The translations under genes and the position numbers were made by a program. 64,000 nucleotides of DNA from Pseudaquidulcibacter sp041917055 (lineage in GTDB: Bacteria; Pseudomonadota; Alphaproteobacteria; Caulobacterales; Aquidulcibacteraceae). The stretch's first letter is position 1, and each line of letters starts with the position of its first letter. Below the pieces are notes generated by a model. That model did no database searches and had not been told where the DNA came from. It saw only the letters and a program-made list of their open reading frames with translations. This document shows positions 33,656-42,220 of the stretch, one piece after another. The DNA is taken from NCBI GenBank assembly GCA_041917055.1, contig JAYRYJ010000001.1, positions 519,589 to 583,588 of the forward strand, written 5' to 3'.

Positions 33656-34617
33656 CAATTCGCTCTTATAGCATAAGCCAACCAAATGAAGCCAAAACCG
33701 GTTTGCAGCATATTAAAGCGCATGATAATATTTGGGTCGATTTGACCAATGCCAATTCTGAAGAAGAAACAGCGGTTGAAAGTCGTTATGGCGTGAATAT
33801 CATAAATGAATTTGAGAGCCGAAGCCTTGAAGATTCTGCGAAATTTTTTATTGAAAATCAAAATATTTATCTTGGAATTTCTATCCCCGCGCGTTTTGAA
33901 GGGCAAAAGCCTTCGCAACTTGGTCATAAGCGCTCATTTTTGGGTTTTATTGTCACTGCCAAGACCTTGATAACTTTTCACGAAACGGCGCTCCGCGCCC
34001 TTGAAGTCGGCTCTAGTCGCTCAAACACGCGCTTAGTCGGGGTTACCAGCCCACAAGATGCACTTTTGGTTATGCTTGAATCAATTATTGAAAGACAGGC
34101 GGATTTATTGTCAAAAATCGGTTTTGAACTGGATACGGTTTCCTTGCCGACTCTTGCCGACAAGAAAATTGTCAAGGCCGAGCCACGACTAAAAAAACTT
34201 GGGCAATTAGGTGCAGCTTTGGCATTATGCCGCGATTGCCTTTCAGATTTAGGGCGGCTTTTCAATTATTTATTGCCCATCGCCGGTGAAAAGGCATTTG
34301 ATGCCAAAAAACTTAAATCCTATCTCGCGGATGTCACTAATCTACAAAGACAATATGAAGCACAATCAAGCGATTTGACATTCCTTCTGGATGCAACATT
34401 GGGTCTCATTAGTGCGCGCCAATCTAAGGCTCTAAATTTTATTGCGGTCGTAACCTTATTATTCGCGCCACCGACTTTGATTGCCGGAATTTTCGGCATG
34501 AATTTCGGAAATTGGAAATTTTTCGATTTGCCACATGGTCACGAAATTTCGTTCGCATTGATGCTTTTATCAGGCGTGTTTGTTTTGGGAATTGCAAAAA
34601 TCGCCCGCTTGTTCTAG
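33652..34617 (+). CDS. CorA-family divalent metal transporter
   Basis: A 321-residue member of the CorA/MIT family. A soluble alpha/beta and long-helix N-domain precedes two C-terminal membrane helices; the first ends with the invariant GMN motif (IFGMNFG). The family forms pentameric Mg2+, Co2+ or Zn2+ channels. It overlaps purD by 4 bp, so expression is coupled to purine synthesis, whose enzymes need Mg-ATP; that functional link is inference. Confidence 0.9.
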   Translation: MTIRSYSISQPNEAKTGLQHIKAHDNIWVDLTNANSEEETAVESRYGVNIINEFESRSLEDSAKFFIENQNIYLGISIPARFEGQKPSQLGHKRSFLGFIVTAKTLITFHETALRALEVGSSRSNTRLVGVTSPQDALLVMLESIIERQADLLSKIGFELDTVSLPTLADKKIVKAEPRLKKLGQLGAALALCRDCLSDLGRLFNYLLPIAGEKAFDAKKLKSYLADVTNLQRQYEAQSSDLTFLLDATLGLISARQSKALNFIAVVTLLFAPPTLIAGIFGMNFGNWKFFDLPHGHEISFALMLLSGVFVLGIAKIARLF

Positions 34618-34626
34618 ATTTGTTCT

Positions 34627-35121
34627 ATGACAATATTTAGCGCAAAATATGATTCGCCGATCGGTATTTTAAGTCTGTTATTTGACGATAATGGACGGGT
34701 TTATATGCTGCATTTTGGTTTGGACTTTGTTTTGCCAAAAAGCCTGCGCAATAAAAATCTAAAGATTGAAAATGCGGAATTGTTGCCACGTCTAAAATCC
34801 GCACTCGACAAGTATTTTTCGGGTGAAAAAGCGGCTTTTGATGATATTGAAACAGTTTTTGAAGGCACTGATTTTCAAAAATCTGCATGGCGTCAATTGC
34901 AAAATATTCCATATGGCATGACTATTTCATACCAAGAACAATGCACGCGTGCCGGTTCGCCAAAAGCATTGCGCGCCATCGGGCAGGCCAATAATAAAAA
35001 CCCAATTGCAATAATAATCCCTTGTCATCGCGTAATCGGAAAAGATGGAAGTATGACCGGTTTTGGCGGCGGAATTGATACTAAGCAAAAATTATTGCAA
35101 ATCGAAAAAAATTACCTCTGA
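34627..35121 (+). CDS. ogt: Methylated-DNA-protein cysteine methyltransferase
   Basis: A 164-residue O6-alkylguanine repair protein. The acceptor cysteine is Cys133 in IIIPCHRVIG; the Tyr/Arg helix is seen in GSPKALRAIGQANNKNP. It starts 9 bp after the corA-like gene. There is no Ada regulatory domain. The 3' end overlaps the convergent GNAT gene by 10 bp. Confidence 0.95.
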   Translation: MTIFSAKYDSPIGILSLLFDDNGRVYMLHFGLDFVLPKSLRNKNLKIENAELLPRLKSALDKYFSGEKAAFDDIETVFEGTDFQKSAWRQLQNIPYGMTISYQEQCTRAGSPKALRAIGQANNKNPIAIIIPCHRVIGKDGSMTGFGGGIDTKQKLLQIEKNYL

Positions 35122-35693
35122 AAACCGCCCCAATCGGGAACCGCGTTTTCCAATTGGGCAACATTTGATAAATCGTCCCATACAAAGCCTGACATATTGA
35201 TGCTTTGGCCCAAAACGTTTTTGAAACGCGTTCCGGATTCACGCGCACCTAAATCTTCGCAAAAACGACGACCCAATTCATTTGCCTCAGGAACCCAAAT
35301 CCCGCCGCAAAAAAGACCACGTGAAATAAGCCAACGCGCATTTGCAAGCATCAGGGCTTTGCCAAGGCCATAACCTTGGTGGTCCGGTTCAACATAAAGT
35401 GAAAAAATCTCACCATCGCCCAGAACATTTTTTGACATAGCTTTGGCAAGGCCGCAAACCGAATAGCCAACAATATTTGATGCCTCATTTTCAATTACCA
35501 AAATCGCTTTATCTGCATCACCGGTCTGTTCAACAAATTCGTTTCGCCATTTTTTGATGGATTTTTGTAAGGTAAAACCTTCCAAAGCCTCATCGGGAAG
35601 GACATTGCAAAAAATCTCATTAAGGCAATTGGTCGATGCGACGGCCAAGCCCTCAATATCATTTATATTTGCATTGCGAAGCACGAATTTCAT
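35112..35693 (-). CDS. GNAT-family N-acetyltransferase
   Basis: A 193-residue GNAT protein. The acetyl-CoA pyrophosphate loop is at VEPDHQGYGLGKALMLANAR, preceded by the strand EIFSLYV. The substrate cannot be told from the sequence; a small-molecule amine is as likely as protein N-termini. Convergent overlap of 10 bp with ogt. Confidence 0.85.
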   Translation of the reverse strand: MKFVLRNANINDIEGLAVASTNCLNEIFCNVLPDEALEGFTLQKSIKKWRNEFVEQTGDADKAILVIENEASNIVGYSVCGLAKAMSKNVLGDGEIFSLYVEPDHQGYGLGKALMLANARWLISRGLFCGGIWVPEANELGRRFCEDLGARESGTRFKNVLGQSINMSGFVWDDLSNVAQLENAVPDWGGFQR

Positions 35694-35778
35694 GGCTCAA
35701 TTGTCCTTGGCTTTACGCGATATTGCAAGTTAATTTTGCTTTTATCACCAATTTATTAATAAATGGGCGAAAATATGG

Positions 35779-36255
35779 CTATTTCAAGCGTTTTGCCGCA
35801 AAAAATGTCTTAAGGATGCTGCTGCATTCATTTTCGAGAATGCCGGAAATGATTTTCGGGCGAAAATGACAGCTTGGCGTTTCAAAAAATTTTGCACCAT
35901 TAATTATTGCGCCGCCTTTCAAATCCATTGCCCCGAAAATAAGGGTATCAATGCGCGCAAAACTTATCGCGCCTGCGCACATGGTGCAGGGTTCAAGCGT
36001 AACATAAAGGCTTAGATTAGGTTTGAGACGGTAATTTCTTAGTTTTTCGGCGGCGGCACGAATGGCAATAATTTCGGCATGTGCTGAAGGGTCATGGTTC
36101 GCAATCGGGCGATTAAAACCCTCCCCCAAAATCTCGTCATTATCTTTATCGACTATCAATGCGCCAATTGGCACTTCGCCCATATTTTGTGCAATCTGCG
36201 CCAATTTCAGGGCCTTAGCCATGAAATATCGATGTTTATCCTCATCTGTTTGCAT
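35779..36255 (-). CDS. tadA: tRNA(adenine34) deaminase TadA
   Basis: A 158-residue zinc deaminase with His59-Ala-Glu61 (SAHAEIIAI) and Cys90/Cys93 (LEPCTMC). It converts A34 to inosine in tRNA-Arg(ACG), whose gene is at 27852-27928. It is divergent from rluB, the common arrangement. The nucleotide-deaminase alternative is less likely given length and motif context. Confidence 0.93.
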   Translation of the reverse strand: MQTDEDKHRYFMAKALKLAQIAQNMGEVPIGALIVDKDNDEILGEGFNRPIANHDPSAHAEIIAIRAAAEKLRNYRLKPNLSLYVTLEPCTMCAGAISFARIDTLIFGAMDLKGGAIINGAKFFETPSCHFRPKIISGILENECSSILKTFFAAKRLK

Positions 36256-36319
36256 TGACTTTCACTTCTTTGAGTTTTTATAAATCTTTGCCCGCGATGG
36301 GTCAAATTCGGATAGATCG

Positions 36320-37078
36320 ATGAAAAATGACACTTCCCCAAAAATCAAAGAACGTATTGCCAAGACTATGGCGCGCCGTGGCTATTGCTCGCGCCGTGAA
36401 GCCGAAAGATGGATTTTGGATGGACGCGTCAAAGTGAATGGAAAAACTATTCTATCACCCGCTCTCGATGTCGGTGATAATGATGAAATTCTAATTGATA
36501 ATAAGAAAATAAGCGCAAAAATCGAAACCCGCTTATGGCTTTATCATAAGCCCACCGGGCTTGTGACTTCGCACAATGATCCCGAAGGCCGTGAAACGGT
36601 TTTCCAAAAAATTGACCCCGCTATCGGTCGTGTTATTTCTGTTGGGCGTTTAGATTTAAATTCCGAAGGGCTTTTATTATTAACCAATGACGGGGAATTG
36701 GCACGCGTCCTGGAATTGCCGGCAACGGGATTGTCAAGAATTTATCGCGCCCGCGCCTTTGGCACTATTAGTCAGGAAAAACTCAATTCTTTGCAAAAAG
36801 GCATTACAATTGATGGCGTGAAATACGGCGCGATTGAGGCCATTTTAGAACATAATGAAAGCAAAAATGTTTGGATAAGAATTGTATTGCACGAAGGCAA
36901 AAACCGTGAAATTCGTAAAGTATTGGCGGCATTGGGCTTAAAAGTTAATCGCTTAATACGCGTGTCCTATGGCCCGTTTAATCTCGGAGAAATGCCGCGC
37001 GGTCAATTGATCCAAGTGCCAAATAATCAAATCACGAAATTACTTAAAGAATGCAATAAAAAGAAATCGCGAAACTAG
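36320..37078 (+). CDS. rluB: rRNA pseudouridine synthase, RsuA/RluB family
   Basis: A 252-residue enzyme with an N-terminal S4 RNA-binding domain (ARRGYCSRREAERWILDGRV) and an RsuA-type catalytic domain with the catalytic Asp112 in SVGRLDLNSEGLLLLTNDGE. RluB modifies U2605 of 23S rRNA in E. coli; RluB versus RsuA or RluE is inferred from length. Divergent from tadA. Confidence 0.88.
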   Translation: MKNDTSPKIKERIAKTMARRGYCSRREAERWILDGRVKVNGKTILSPALDVGDNDEILIDNKKISAKIETRLWLYHKPTGLVTSHNDPEGRETVFQKIDPAIGRVISVGRLDLNSEGLLLLTNDGELARVLELPATGLSRIYRARAFGTISQEKLNSLQKGITIDGVKYGAIEAILEHNESKNVWIRIVLHEGKNREIRKVLAALGLKVNRLIRVSYGPFNLGEMPRGQLIQVPNNQITKLLKECNKKKSRN

Positions 37079-37087
37079 GGTCAGATA

Positions 37088-37930
37088 TTAGTTATTTTTC
37101 TTAGAGATAAAAACATATAATTCGACCAATGATACAAAGGCCACGGCGTATATAAGGCCGGATACCAAAGCATGTTCAAAATTTTGGGAATTATCAAGCG
37201 AGCCTAAAATCGCGCCAACAATCAAATTATTGGCAAAATGTGCACCGATTGCGGTTTCAATTCCCTGGGTTCTATAGGTGGCATAATTATAGGAAAGCCC
37301 CATAATCAAAACCCCGATTAGAACTTCATAGCCAATATTGGGGCCAATGTGAAAAATCGCGAAAATAATTGCTGAGAGAATAAAGGTCAAAAACAATGGC
37401 AATCCGGTTCGCGCAATATGTTGAACGATTGCACCGCGAAAAAACAATTCTTCAAACATGGTTTGCACAAAAAAACTAAAGAAATATACCACCATCATTA
37501 TTGAAAATTGATTGGGATTAAAGGAAGTGGCACGAAGTTTTGCCATTTCAAAAGCCTTTGGTTCAGCAATAATCATTGTTGTTAGCAATATGAATGCCGA
37601 AATTGCAAAACCTGTAATTAATGGCGCGAACCGGAAATTCCCGAATTGATTAAAAAGCGTCAAAATGTCCGCATTACTTACATATTTGCGCATCAAAAAC
37701 AGGAAAATTGTTGGAATTCCAAATGACAAAAATAGCAATAAAAAAGAAAATCTGATTTCTTCGCCAAAATTCGGATTATGCGGATTGGGTAGAAAGACTT
37801 GAAAAAATTTGGCAATTAAGACCATTGAACCAACCCAAACAATCAAAGTGCCAAATATCTCCGCTAAGGCGCTTATTACGGCTTTTGATTTCGTTTCGGT
37901 TCGTATTAATTGGGTCTCAAATCGTGACAT
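37088..37930 (-). CDS. CPBP-family intramembrane protease
   Basis: A 280-residue protein with seven or eight hydrophobic segments. The CPBP/CAAX-protease motifs are FEELFFRGAIVQHI (Glu-Glu and Arg) and later IIFAIFHIGPN (His), followed by a third conserved helix with an Asn (HFANNLIVGA). Such proteins are Glu/His intramembrane proteases or immunity-like proteins. It is convergent with rluB and overlaps the upstream comF gene by 14 bp. Confidence 0.85.
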   Translation of the reverse strand: MSRFETQLIRTETKSKAVISALAEIFGTLIVWVGSMVLIAKFFQVFLPNPHNPNFGEEIRFSFLLLFLSFGIPTIFLFLMRKYVSNADILTLFNQFGNFRFAPLITGFAISAFILLTTMIIAEPKAFEMAKLRATSFNPNQFSIMMVVYFFSFFVQTMFEELFFRGAIVQHIARTGLPLFLTFILSAIIFAIFHIGPNIGYEVLIGVLIMGLSYNYATYRTQGIETAIGAHFANNLIVGAILGSLDNSQNFEHALVSGLIYAVAFVSLVELYVFISKKNN

Positions 37931-38708
37931 TTAAATGCTCTATATCTAATTCCGGAGAATTAAGTGAATTTACGCGCAAAAGCGTTAAAACAATCACACT
38001 CTTCGCACCATTTTTTTTCAAAACCCGTGCGCATTCATTCACTGTCGATCCGGTGGTGAAAACATCGTCAATTAACAATATGTCTTTGCCATCTATGTTT
38101 TGATTGCATTTGAATGCGTTTTTAATATTGCGCCGCCGCCCTTTTGCGCTTTGTGAACCTTGACTCTTTGTATTTTTGACGCGCGTCAAAATTCTTCGGT
38201 CAAATCGCTTTTTCAAGAGTTTCGCAATTTTTTCGCCTAACCAAATTGATTGGTTGAATTCACGATGAAATAGGCGGGAAAAGTGCAAAGGCACGGGGAT
38301 AATCAAATCGATATTAAGGTCATTTAATGCAGCGACCATCCAATTGGCAAAAGTCTCAATTCCATCTTTGCGTCGCGAGTGTTTTAAAGCCAATATAAGG
38401 GGTTTGGAGGCATCATCATAAATTAATGGCGCGAAAGCAAAATCAAAATGTGGCTTTTCGGCTATGCAATTGGGGCAAATATTGTGCGGATGCGGACTGT
38501 CAGTCATTGGAACTGCGCAAATTTGACATTTTGGCCCGAAATTAAAAGTCAGAGAATTCCATTCGTCTGCATTAATAAGACCCGTTTGATGGATATATTT
38601 ATCGCTCAATAATGATACGGGCGGCCAAATCATATTCAATATGTGACCCGTCGCGCGCCTAAGGCGTGACGATAAATGTGACACATACGGGTGCGCAAAA
38701 GACTTCAT
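37917..38708 (-). CDS. comF: ComF-family phosphoribosyltransferase-like protein
   Basis: A 263-residue ComF/GntX protein: N-terminal zinc ribbon CQICAVP followed by HNICPNC, and a type I phosphoribosyltransferase site DILLIDDVFTTGSTVNECA near the C-terminus. ComF proteins are needed for DNA uptake in naturally competent bacteria; in others the role is uncertain. Divergent from the NDUFAF5-like gene with 17 bp between starts. Confidence 0.9.
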   Translation of the reverse strand: MKSFAHPYVSHLSSRLRRATGHILNMIWPPVSLLSDKYIHQTGLINADEWNSLTFNFGPKCQICAVPMTDSPHPHNICPNCIAEKPHFDFAFAPLIYDDASKPLILALKHSRRKDGIETFANWMVAALNDLNIDLIIPVPLHFSRLFHREFNQSIWLGEKIAKLLKKRFDRRILTRVKNTKSQGSQSAKGRRRNIKNAFKCNQNIDGKDILLIDDVFTTGSTVNECARVLKKNGAKSVIVLTLLRVNSLNSPELDIEHLNVTI

Positions 38709-38725
38709 TAGTTTATGTATGCATC

Positions 38726-39550
38726 ATGGATTCGCAACCGCAAAGACTTATTTTCAATAATCCGCGTTTTTTGGAAATGCGTGCCAAAGCACTATTAAGC
38801 CAAAACCACTCTAAAAACCCGTGGTTTTTGCACGAATATGCCACATCGGGCAATATTGAAACCATTGAGGCAACAAAGCCAAACTTTGAAAATGCCGTGG
38901 AAATTTTTTCCGGAACCGGTTATTTGCGCAATGAATTAATACGTCGTGATTTATTGGGTGAAGGCAAAAAAATCAAAGATTTGGAGGAAATAGAACCTGC
39001 CTTTCTTTATGAACATAAGCCCTGCATCTCACAAATTGAAGGCGTGCAATTATCAAAAGAAAGCACCAATTTGGTGGTTTGCAGTTCCGGTCTGCATTTG
39101 GTCAATGATTTGCCGCAATTATTGCTAAATATACGCCAGGCATTAAAACCAGACGGTTTATTTTTGGCGTCATTTATAGGCGGGAAAAGTTTGCACGAAT
39201 TGCGACAGACATTATTGGATTGCGAATTAGCAGCTTTTGGCGGTGCAAGCCTGAGAGTGGCACCAATGATTGAGGCCGAAAGCGCGGTTCGCTTGATTGC
39301 AAAGTGTGGCTTTGCATCGCCCGTGAGTTCTGTGGAAACCCTCAAAGTCGGCTATAAAAATGTTTTTGATTTAATTCGCGATATCAAGGCAATGGGTGAA
39401 AATGGCCCGATTTTAGAAAAATCGCAAAAACCATTAAACCGGCAATTAATCGCCAAAATCGCCGAAAAATATCAAGAGGGTTATGCCCATGACAATGGGC
39501 GGGTTTTTGCGACTTTTGAAATAATCAATATTTGTGGTTGGGTGAATTAA
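38726..39550 (+). CDS. NDUFAF5-like methyltransferase-fold protein
   Basis: About 274 residues. The ATG at 38726 is taken because the family starts with a short leader before IFNNPRF; the open frame back to 38666 overlaps the comF start. The middle and C-terminal blocks (HLVNDLPQLLLNIRQALKPD, FIGGKSLHELRQ, GRVFATFEIINICGW) match alphaproteobacterial homologues of NDUFAF5, a complex I assembly factor that hydroxylates an arginine. The SAM-binding motif I is weak (VEIFSGTGYL). Its stop overlaps the next gene (TAATG). Confidence 0.85.
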   Translation: MDSQPQRLIFNNPRFLEMRAKALLSQNHSKNPWFLHEYATSGNIETIEATKPNFENAVEIFSGTGYLRNELIRRDLLGEGKKIKDLEEIEPAFLYEHKPCISQIEGVQLSKESTNLVVCSSGLHLVNDLPQLLLNIRQALKPDGLFLASFIGGKSLHELRQTLLDCELAAFGGASLRVAPMIEAESAVRLIAKCGFASPVSSVETLKVGYKNVFDLIRDIKAMGENGPILEKSQKPLNRQLIAKIAEKYQEGYAHDNGRVFATFEIINICGWVN

Positions 39551-40956
39551 TGGCGAAAAACCCACGAGTTTTGAACCAATCTCGTGGCACGAAAACACGC
39601 CCTATTCATGATATGCTATTTTTTGAAGGCATGTGGGACGATAATCTGCAATTGCCAAAGCCTTGGGTTTTGGCGCTGGTTTTTGCGTTGCACTCACTTT
39701 TGGCCTTGGTATTAATAAATTCAAAAACCTTGAATTTCAAAGCTCAAAAGCCAATCCCTGTTGAAATAATTTATCAAGAACCCGAACCAATAATCGAAAA
39801 ACCAAAGCCTGAGCCTGAAAAGCCACCCGAACCCATTTTATATAAAAAGCCGGAAATCCAAAAAGTAAATCCGATTGAGCCGAAACCAAAACCGTTTAAA
39901 TTGAAAGAAGCGATTTTCAAACCGCCGCCGCAAAAAATTCAAGAAAGTGAAAATTTGAAACGGCTTGAGCCACCGCCGGCTCCAATTGAATCGAAAATCG
40001 AAACGCCACAACCCGCGCCGCCAAAACCAAAATTGATTGATATTGAAAAAATGATGCGCGAAATCAAAATCCCAAATATCAAAGGCCCCGATATCGCGAC
40101 CGATGATTTGGGAAATAGCGCTGATAAGTCAAAAATAAACATTAAGAACCCGAATTCTGTTCTTCTGAACGAGCCAAAGCCGATAAAAGACCCAAATTTG
40201 GAAACAAAAACGCTTGGAAATCAGAATAAGATTTTGCCAAATCAAAAGCCGATTAATAATTTCAAACTAGAGCAGCCAAAAGACTATTCCAAACCTGCAC
40301 CAATTGAAATTGATTCAAAACTTGATGCCAAAACTAAAAATCTCGGCGATAATTCAAAAGTTTTAGATGCGAAACAAAAATCTGCTTTGGATAAATTCAA
40401 TAGAGACGAATTGGAAAGGCAAAAGCAATTAGAGGCTTTGGAGAAACAAAAACAATTGGCGAAACCCGCCGCCAACACGCCTATCGCACCGAATGGGGAA
40501 TTACAAAAGCCATCGGGAATCACCTCAGTTAGCCCCCCAATCACACCACCTGGCGGCGCATCACCGCCTTCGAGTAGTGGAAACCCACCACTCGCGGGTG
40601 GAAGCCCGCCAAACGCAGGCGCGCCAAGCGGAGGACTTCCCAAAAAGCCTGCATCATACGGCAAAGGCACAAAAAATCTTTTTGAAGAGGGCGAGGACAA
40701 TAGCGCAATAGGCAAAGTCGGTCGTGCAATTGATTGCGCAAAACTTGGTCAAAAAGAAAGAAGCGAAAAATGCCCCAATTGGCAACCTCTTGAAAGTGGC
40801 GCCAAAAAAGACATCGCGCCAAAAACACCAAAAGGCTTTGCCCCCGATAAGACCAAAAATAAAGACCCGATGCCAACTTGCCCGAAAGATCACCCCAATA
40901 GCAATTTAGGAATGCCTTGCCTGCCGCAAGGTAAAGAACCAAAAATCAAGTTTTAA
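39550..40956 (+). CDS. Proline/lysine-rich TonB-like membrane protein of unknown function
   Basis: About 468 residues. The ATG at 39550 is coupled to the upstream stop (TAATG). A single membrane helix at about residues 39-57 is followed by a long Pro/Lys/Glu-rich region (PKPEPEKPPEPI), as in TonB and TolA spanning domains, then a charged helix (about 290-315), a Pro/Gly/Ser segment and a C-terminal region with four cysteines (IDCAKLGQ, EKCPNW, PTCPKD, MPCLPQ). There is no recognisable TonB or TolA C-domain. It probably spans the periplasm. Confidence 0.65.
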   Translation: MAKNPRVLNQSRGTKTRPIHDMLFFEGMWDDNLQLPKPWVLALVFALHSLLALVLINSKTLNFKAQKPIPVEIIYQEPEPIIEKPKPEPEKPPEPILYKKPEIQKVNPIEPKPKPFKLKEAIFKPPPQKIQESENLKRLEPPPAPIESKIETPQPAPPKPKLIDIEKMMREIKIPNIKGPDIATDDLGNSADKSKINIKNPNSVLLNEPKPIKDPNLETKTLGNQNKILPNQKPINNFKLEQPKDYSKPAPIEIDSKLDAKTKNLGDNSKVLDAKQKSALDKFNRDELERQKQLEALEKQKQLAKPAANTPIAPNGELQKPSGITSVSPPITPPGGASPPSSSGNPPLAGGSPPNAGAPSGGLPKKPASYGKGTKNLFEEGEDNSAIGKVGRAIDCAKLGQKERSEKCPNWQPLESGAKKDIAPKTPKGFAPDKTKNKDPMPTCPKDHPNSNLGMPCLPQGKEPKIKF

Positions 40957-41076
40957 GCCAAGCGATTTTGCCATCGGCCCAAATTCCCTGAGCTGAAAAT
41001 CCAGATAATTGGCAAATGTCTTAAGAGTCGATTTAAATAACATAAAACCAATGTGTTACGAGCTTATGCCAAATCT

Positions 41077-41118
41077 AATGCACACATCTGCGCACATGTG
41101 TGCGCAGATGTGTGCATT
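41077..41118. repeat. Perfect 20+2+20 bp inverted repeat
   Basis: Arms AATGCACACATCTGCGCACA and its exact reverse complement are separated by TG only. It lies between convergent genes ending at 40956 and 41456, with no T run on either side, so it is not a standard terminator. Each arm contains GCACACA and GCGCACA, two near-identical steps of a TGTGYGCA-like motif. Confidence 0.9.
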
Positions 41119-41272
41119 CGAAGCGATTGCGCTTAGTTTTTAAGGTATTAAAATTTATGAAAACAAATTGTTAGGTCGCGAGAGAAGCCAATTTTCTTTA
41201 TCGAATTTGCAATTCTTTGACCAATGTCCAATCCGCACAAATTCCTCGTTATGGCTTCTAGATGTGAAGTTA

Positions 41273-41394
41273 CAATAGGTTGTTGTGTGCCGAAATGAGG
41301 TGCGATTGTTGGGGAAGGTCTTTATGGGCAGGAATGCCATAAAGACCTTCCCAAGCCATTGCGCTTTATTTCAACATTCACCAACAACCTATTG
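41273..41394. repeat. Dispersed palindromic repeat, copy C (best-preserved)
   Basis: A 122-bp element with 13-bp terminal inverted repeats CAATAGGTTGTTG / CAACAACCTATTG and a perfect 16-bp core hairpin, GGGAAGGTCTTTATGG and CCATAAAGACCTTCCC (41312-41352), around a 9-nt loop. The regions between ends and core are imperfectly palindromic, so the whole folds on itself. Three more copies lie in the window (2398, 8082, 60049). No open reading frame. Confidence 0.85.
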
Positions 41395-41455
41395 AAGTCC
41401 CGCAGCTCTAAAATTACTGCCATTTGGAATTTATGGAATAAAAATCCTGACGCCT

Positions 41456-41962
41456 TTATTGTCCCAATTGCTCTAAAAGCGGGGTGGCTTCTTCAATTGC
41501 TTGTTCCAATTCGGGGATTGAGTTTTTCATGGCTTTTTCGATATGCGGTGCCGACTTATCATAAGCATTGCCAATTGCAGGCGCGGATTTTTCGAAAGCG
41601 CGCGACATTGCGCCCATGATCTGGGCCATTTGACGAATGGACTGTGTAAGACTTTCGCCGTCCATTTCTTCTTTTTCATTCATTGAGAAAGCCATGGATT
41701 TTGGCATTTCTTTCTCGATGTTTTTTCCTAAGACACTCATGGCCGGTGTAATTTGGACGGCGGCTTTTTCGATTTCCGGAAGTGAATTGTCAATACTCTT
41801 GCCAATATGCGGTGCAAAAATCTCGAGAATTTTTCCCATTGCTTCGATTTTTTTAGCGATTTGCGCGCCGTTCAATTCGTCGGAAAAGCGGCTTTCCGCC
41901 ATTGCAGAATTTGCAAATCCTAGTGAAATTAAACTAACAAAACCAACAAAAAAATGACGCAA
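41456..41962 (-). CDS. Exported helical protein of unknown function
   Basis: A 168-residue protein with a signal peptide (cleavage near NSAMA-ES). The mature part is almost entirely helical with the repeated theme APxIxxxxDxSxPxIEKA: residues about 50-65 (APHIGKSIDNSLPEIEKA) and about 125-150 (APAIGNAYDKSAPHIEKA, then NSIPELEQAIEEA). This internal repeat suggests an amphipathic bundle in the periplasm. I do not recognise the family. Confidence 0.7.
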   Translation of the reverse strand: MRHFFVGFVSLISLGFANSAMAESRFSDELNGAQIAKKIEAMGKILEIFAPHIGKSIDNSLPEIEKAAVQITPAMSVLGKNIEKEMPKSMAFSMNEKEEMDGESLTQSIRQMAQIMGAMSRAFEKSAPAIGNAYDKSAPHIEKAMKNSIPELEQAIEEATPLLEQLGQ

Positions 41963-42030
41963 TTCGACCCCCTAATGAAAATCTACGATATTATAGTTTT
42001 TCAATCTGAACGGAATTTGAACAGGCAACA

Positions 42031-42057
42031 AAAAAGGGGTCGCTTTCTGCGACCCCT
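42031..42057 (-). terminator. Terminator downstream of folP
   Basis: On the minus strand AGGGGTCGC and GCGACCCCT pair around AGAAA and are followed by a run of T. It lies about 165 bp after the folP stop and would end the ftsH-folP transcript. Confidence 0.88.
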
Positions 42058-42076
42058 AAAAAGTTAGCCTCGTATT

Positions 42077-42094
42077 GGGGGGGGGGAGGGGGAG
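42077..42094 (+). other. G-rich tract
   Basis: Ten G in a row, then A, five G, A and two G. This is strikingly G-rich for an AT-leaning region, can form a G-quadruplex on the plus strand, and is prone to slippage and to sequencing error. It lies in the 3' untranslated region of folP, just ahead of its terminator. Confidence 0.85.
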
Positions 42095-42220
42095 GAAGCG
42101 CCGGAAACCGACGATAACACCGAGGCCCATGTTACAAATTATATTTAGTAATAGAATGTGGCAAAACAAGGATTGTAAATATAAAGAAATTTAATGTTAG
42201 ATGCCTTGAAAACGTGAAAT

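Noticed and set aside
40284..40715. Open frame on the minus strand inside the Pro/Lys-rich gene
   Set aside because: The Pro/Gly/Ser-biased plus-strand codons generate a matching biased antisense frame; there is no start context.
41268..41400. Target-site duplication GAAGT flanking repeat copy C
   Set aside because: GAAGT occurs on both sides but not immediately adjacent to symmetric ends of the terminal repeats, so a duplication is not secure.
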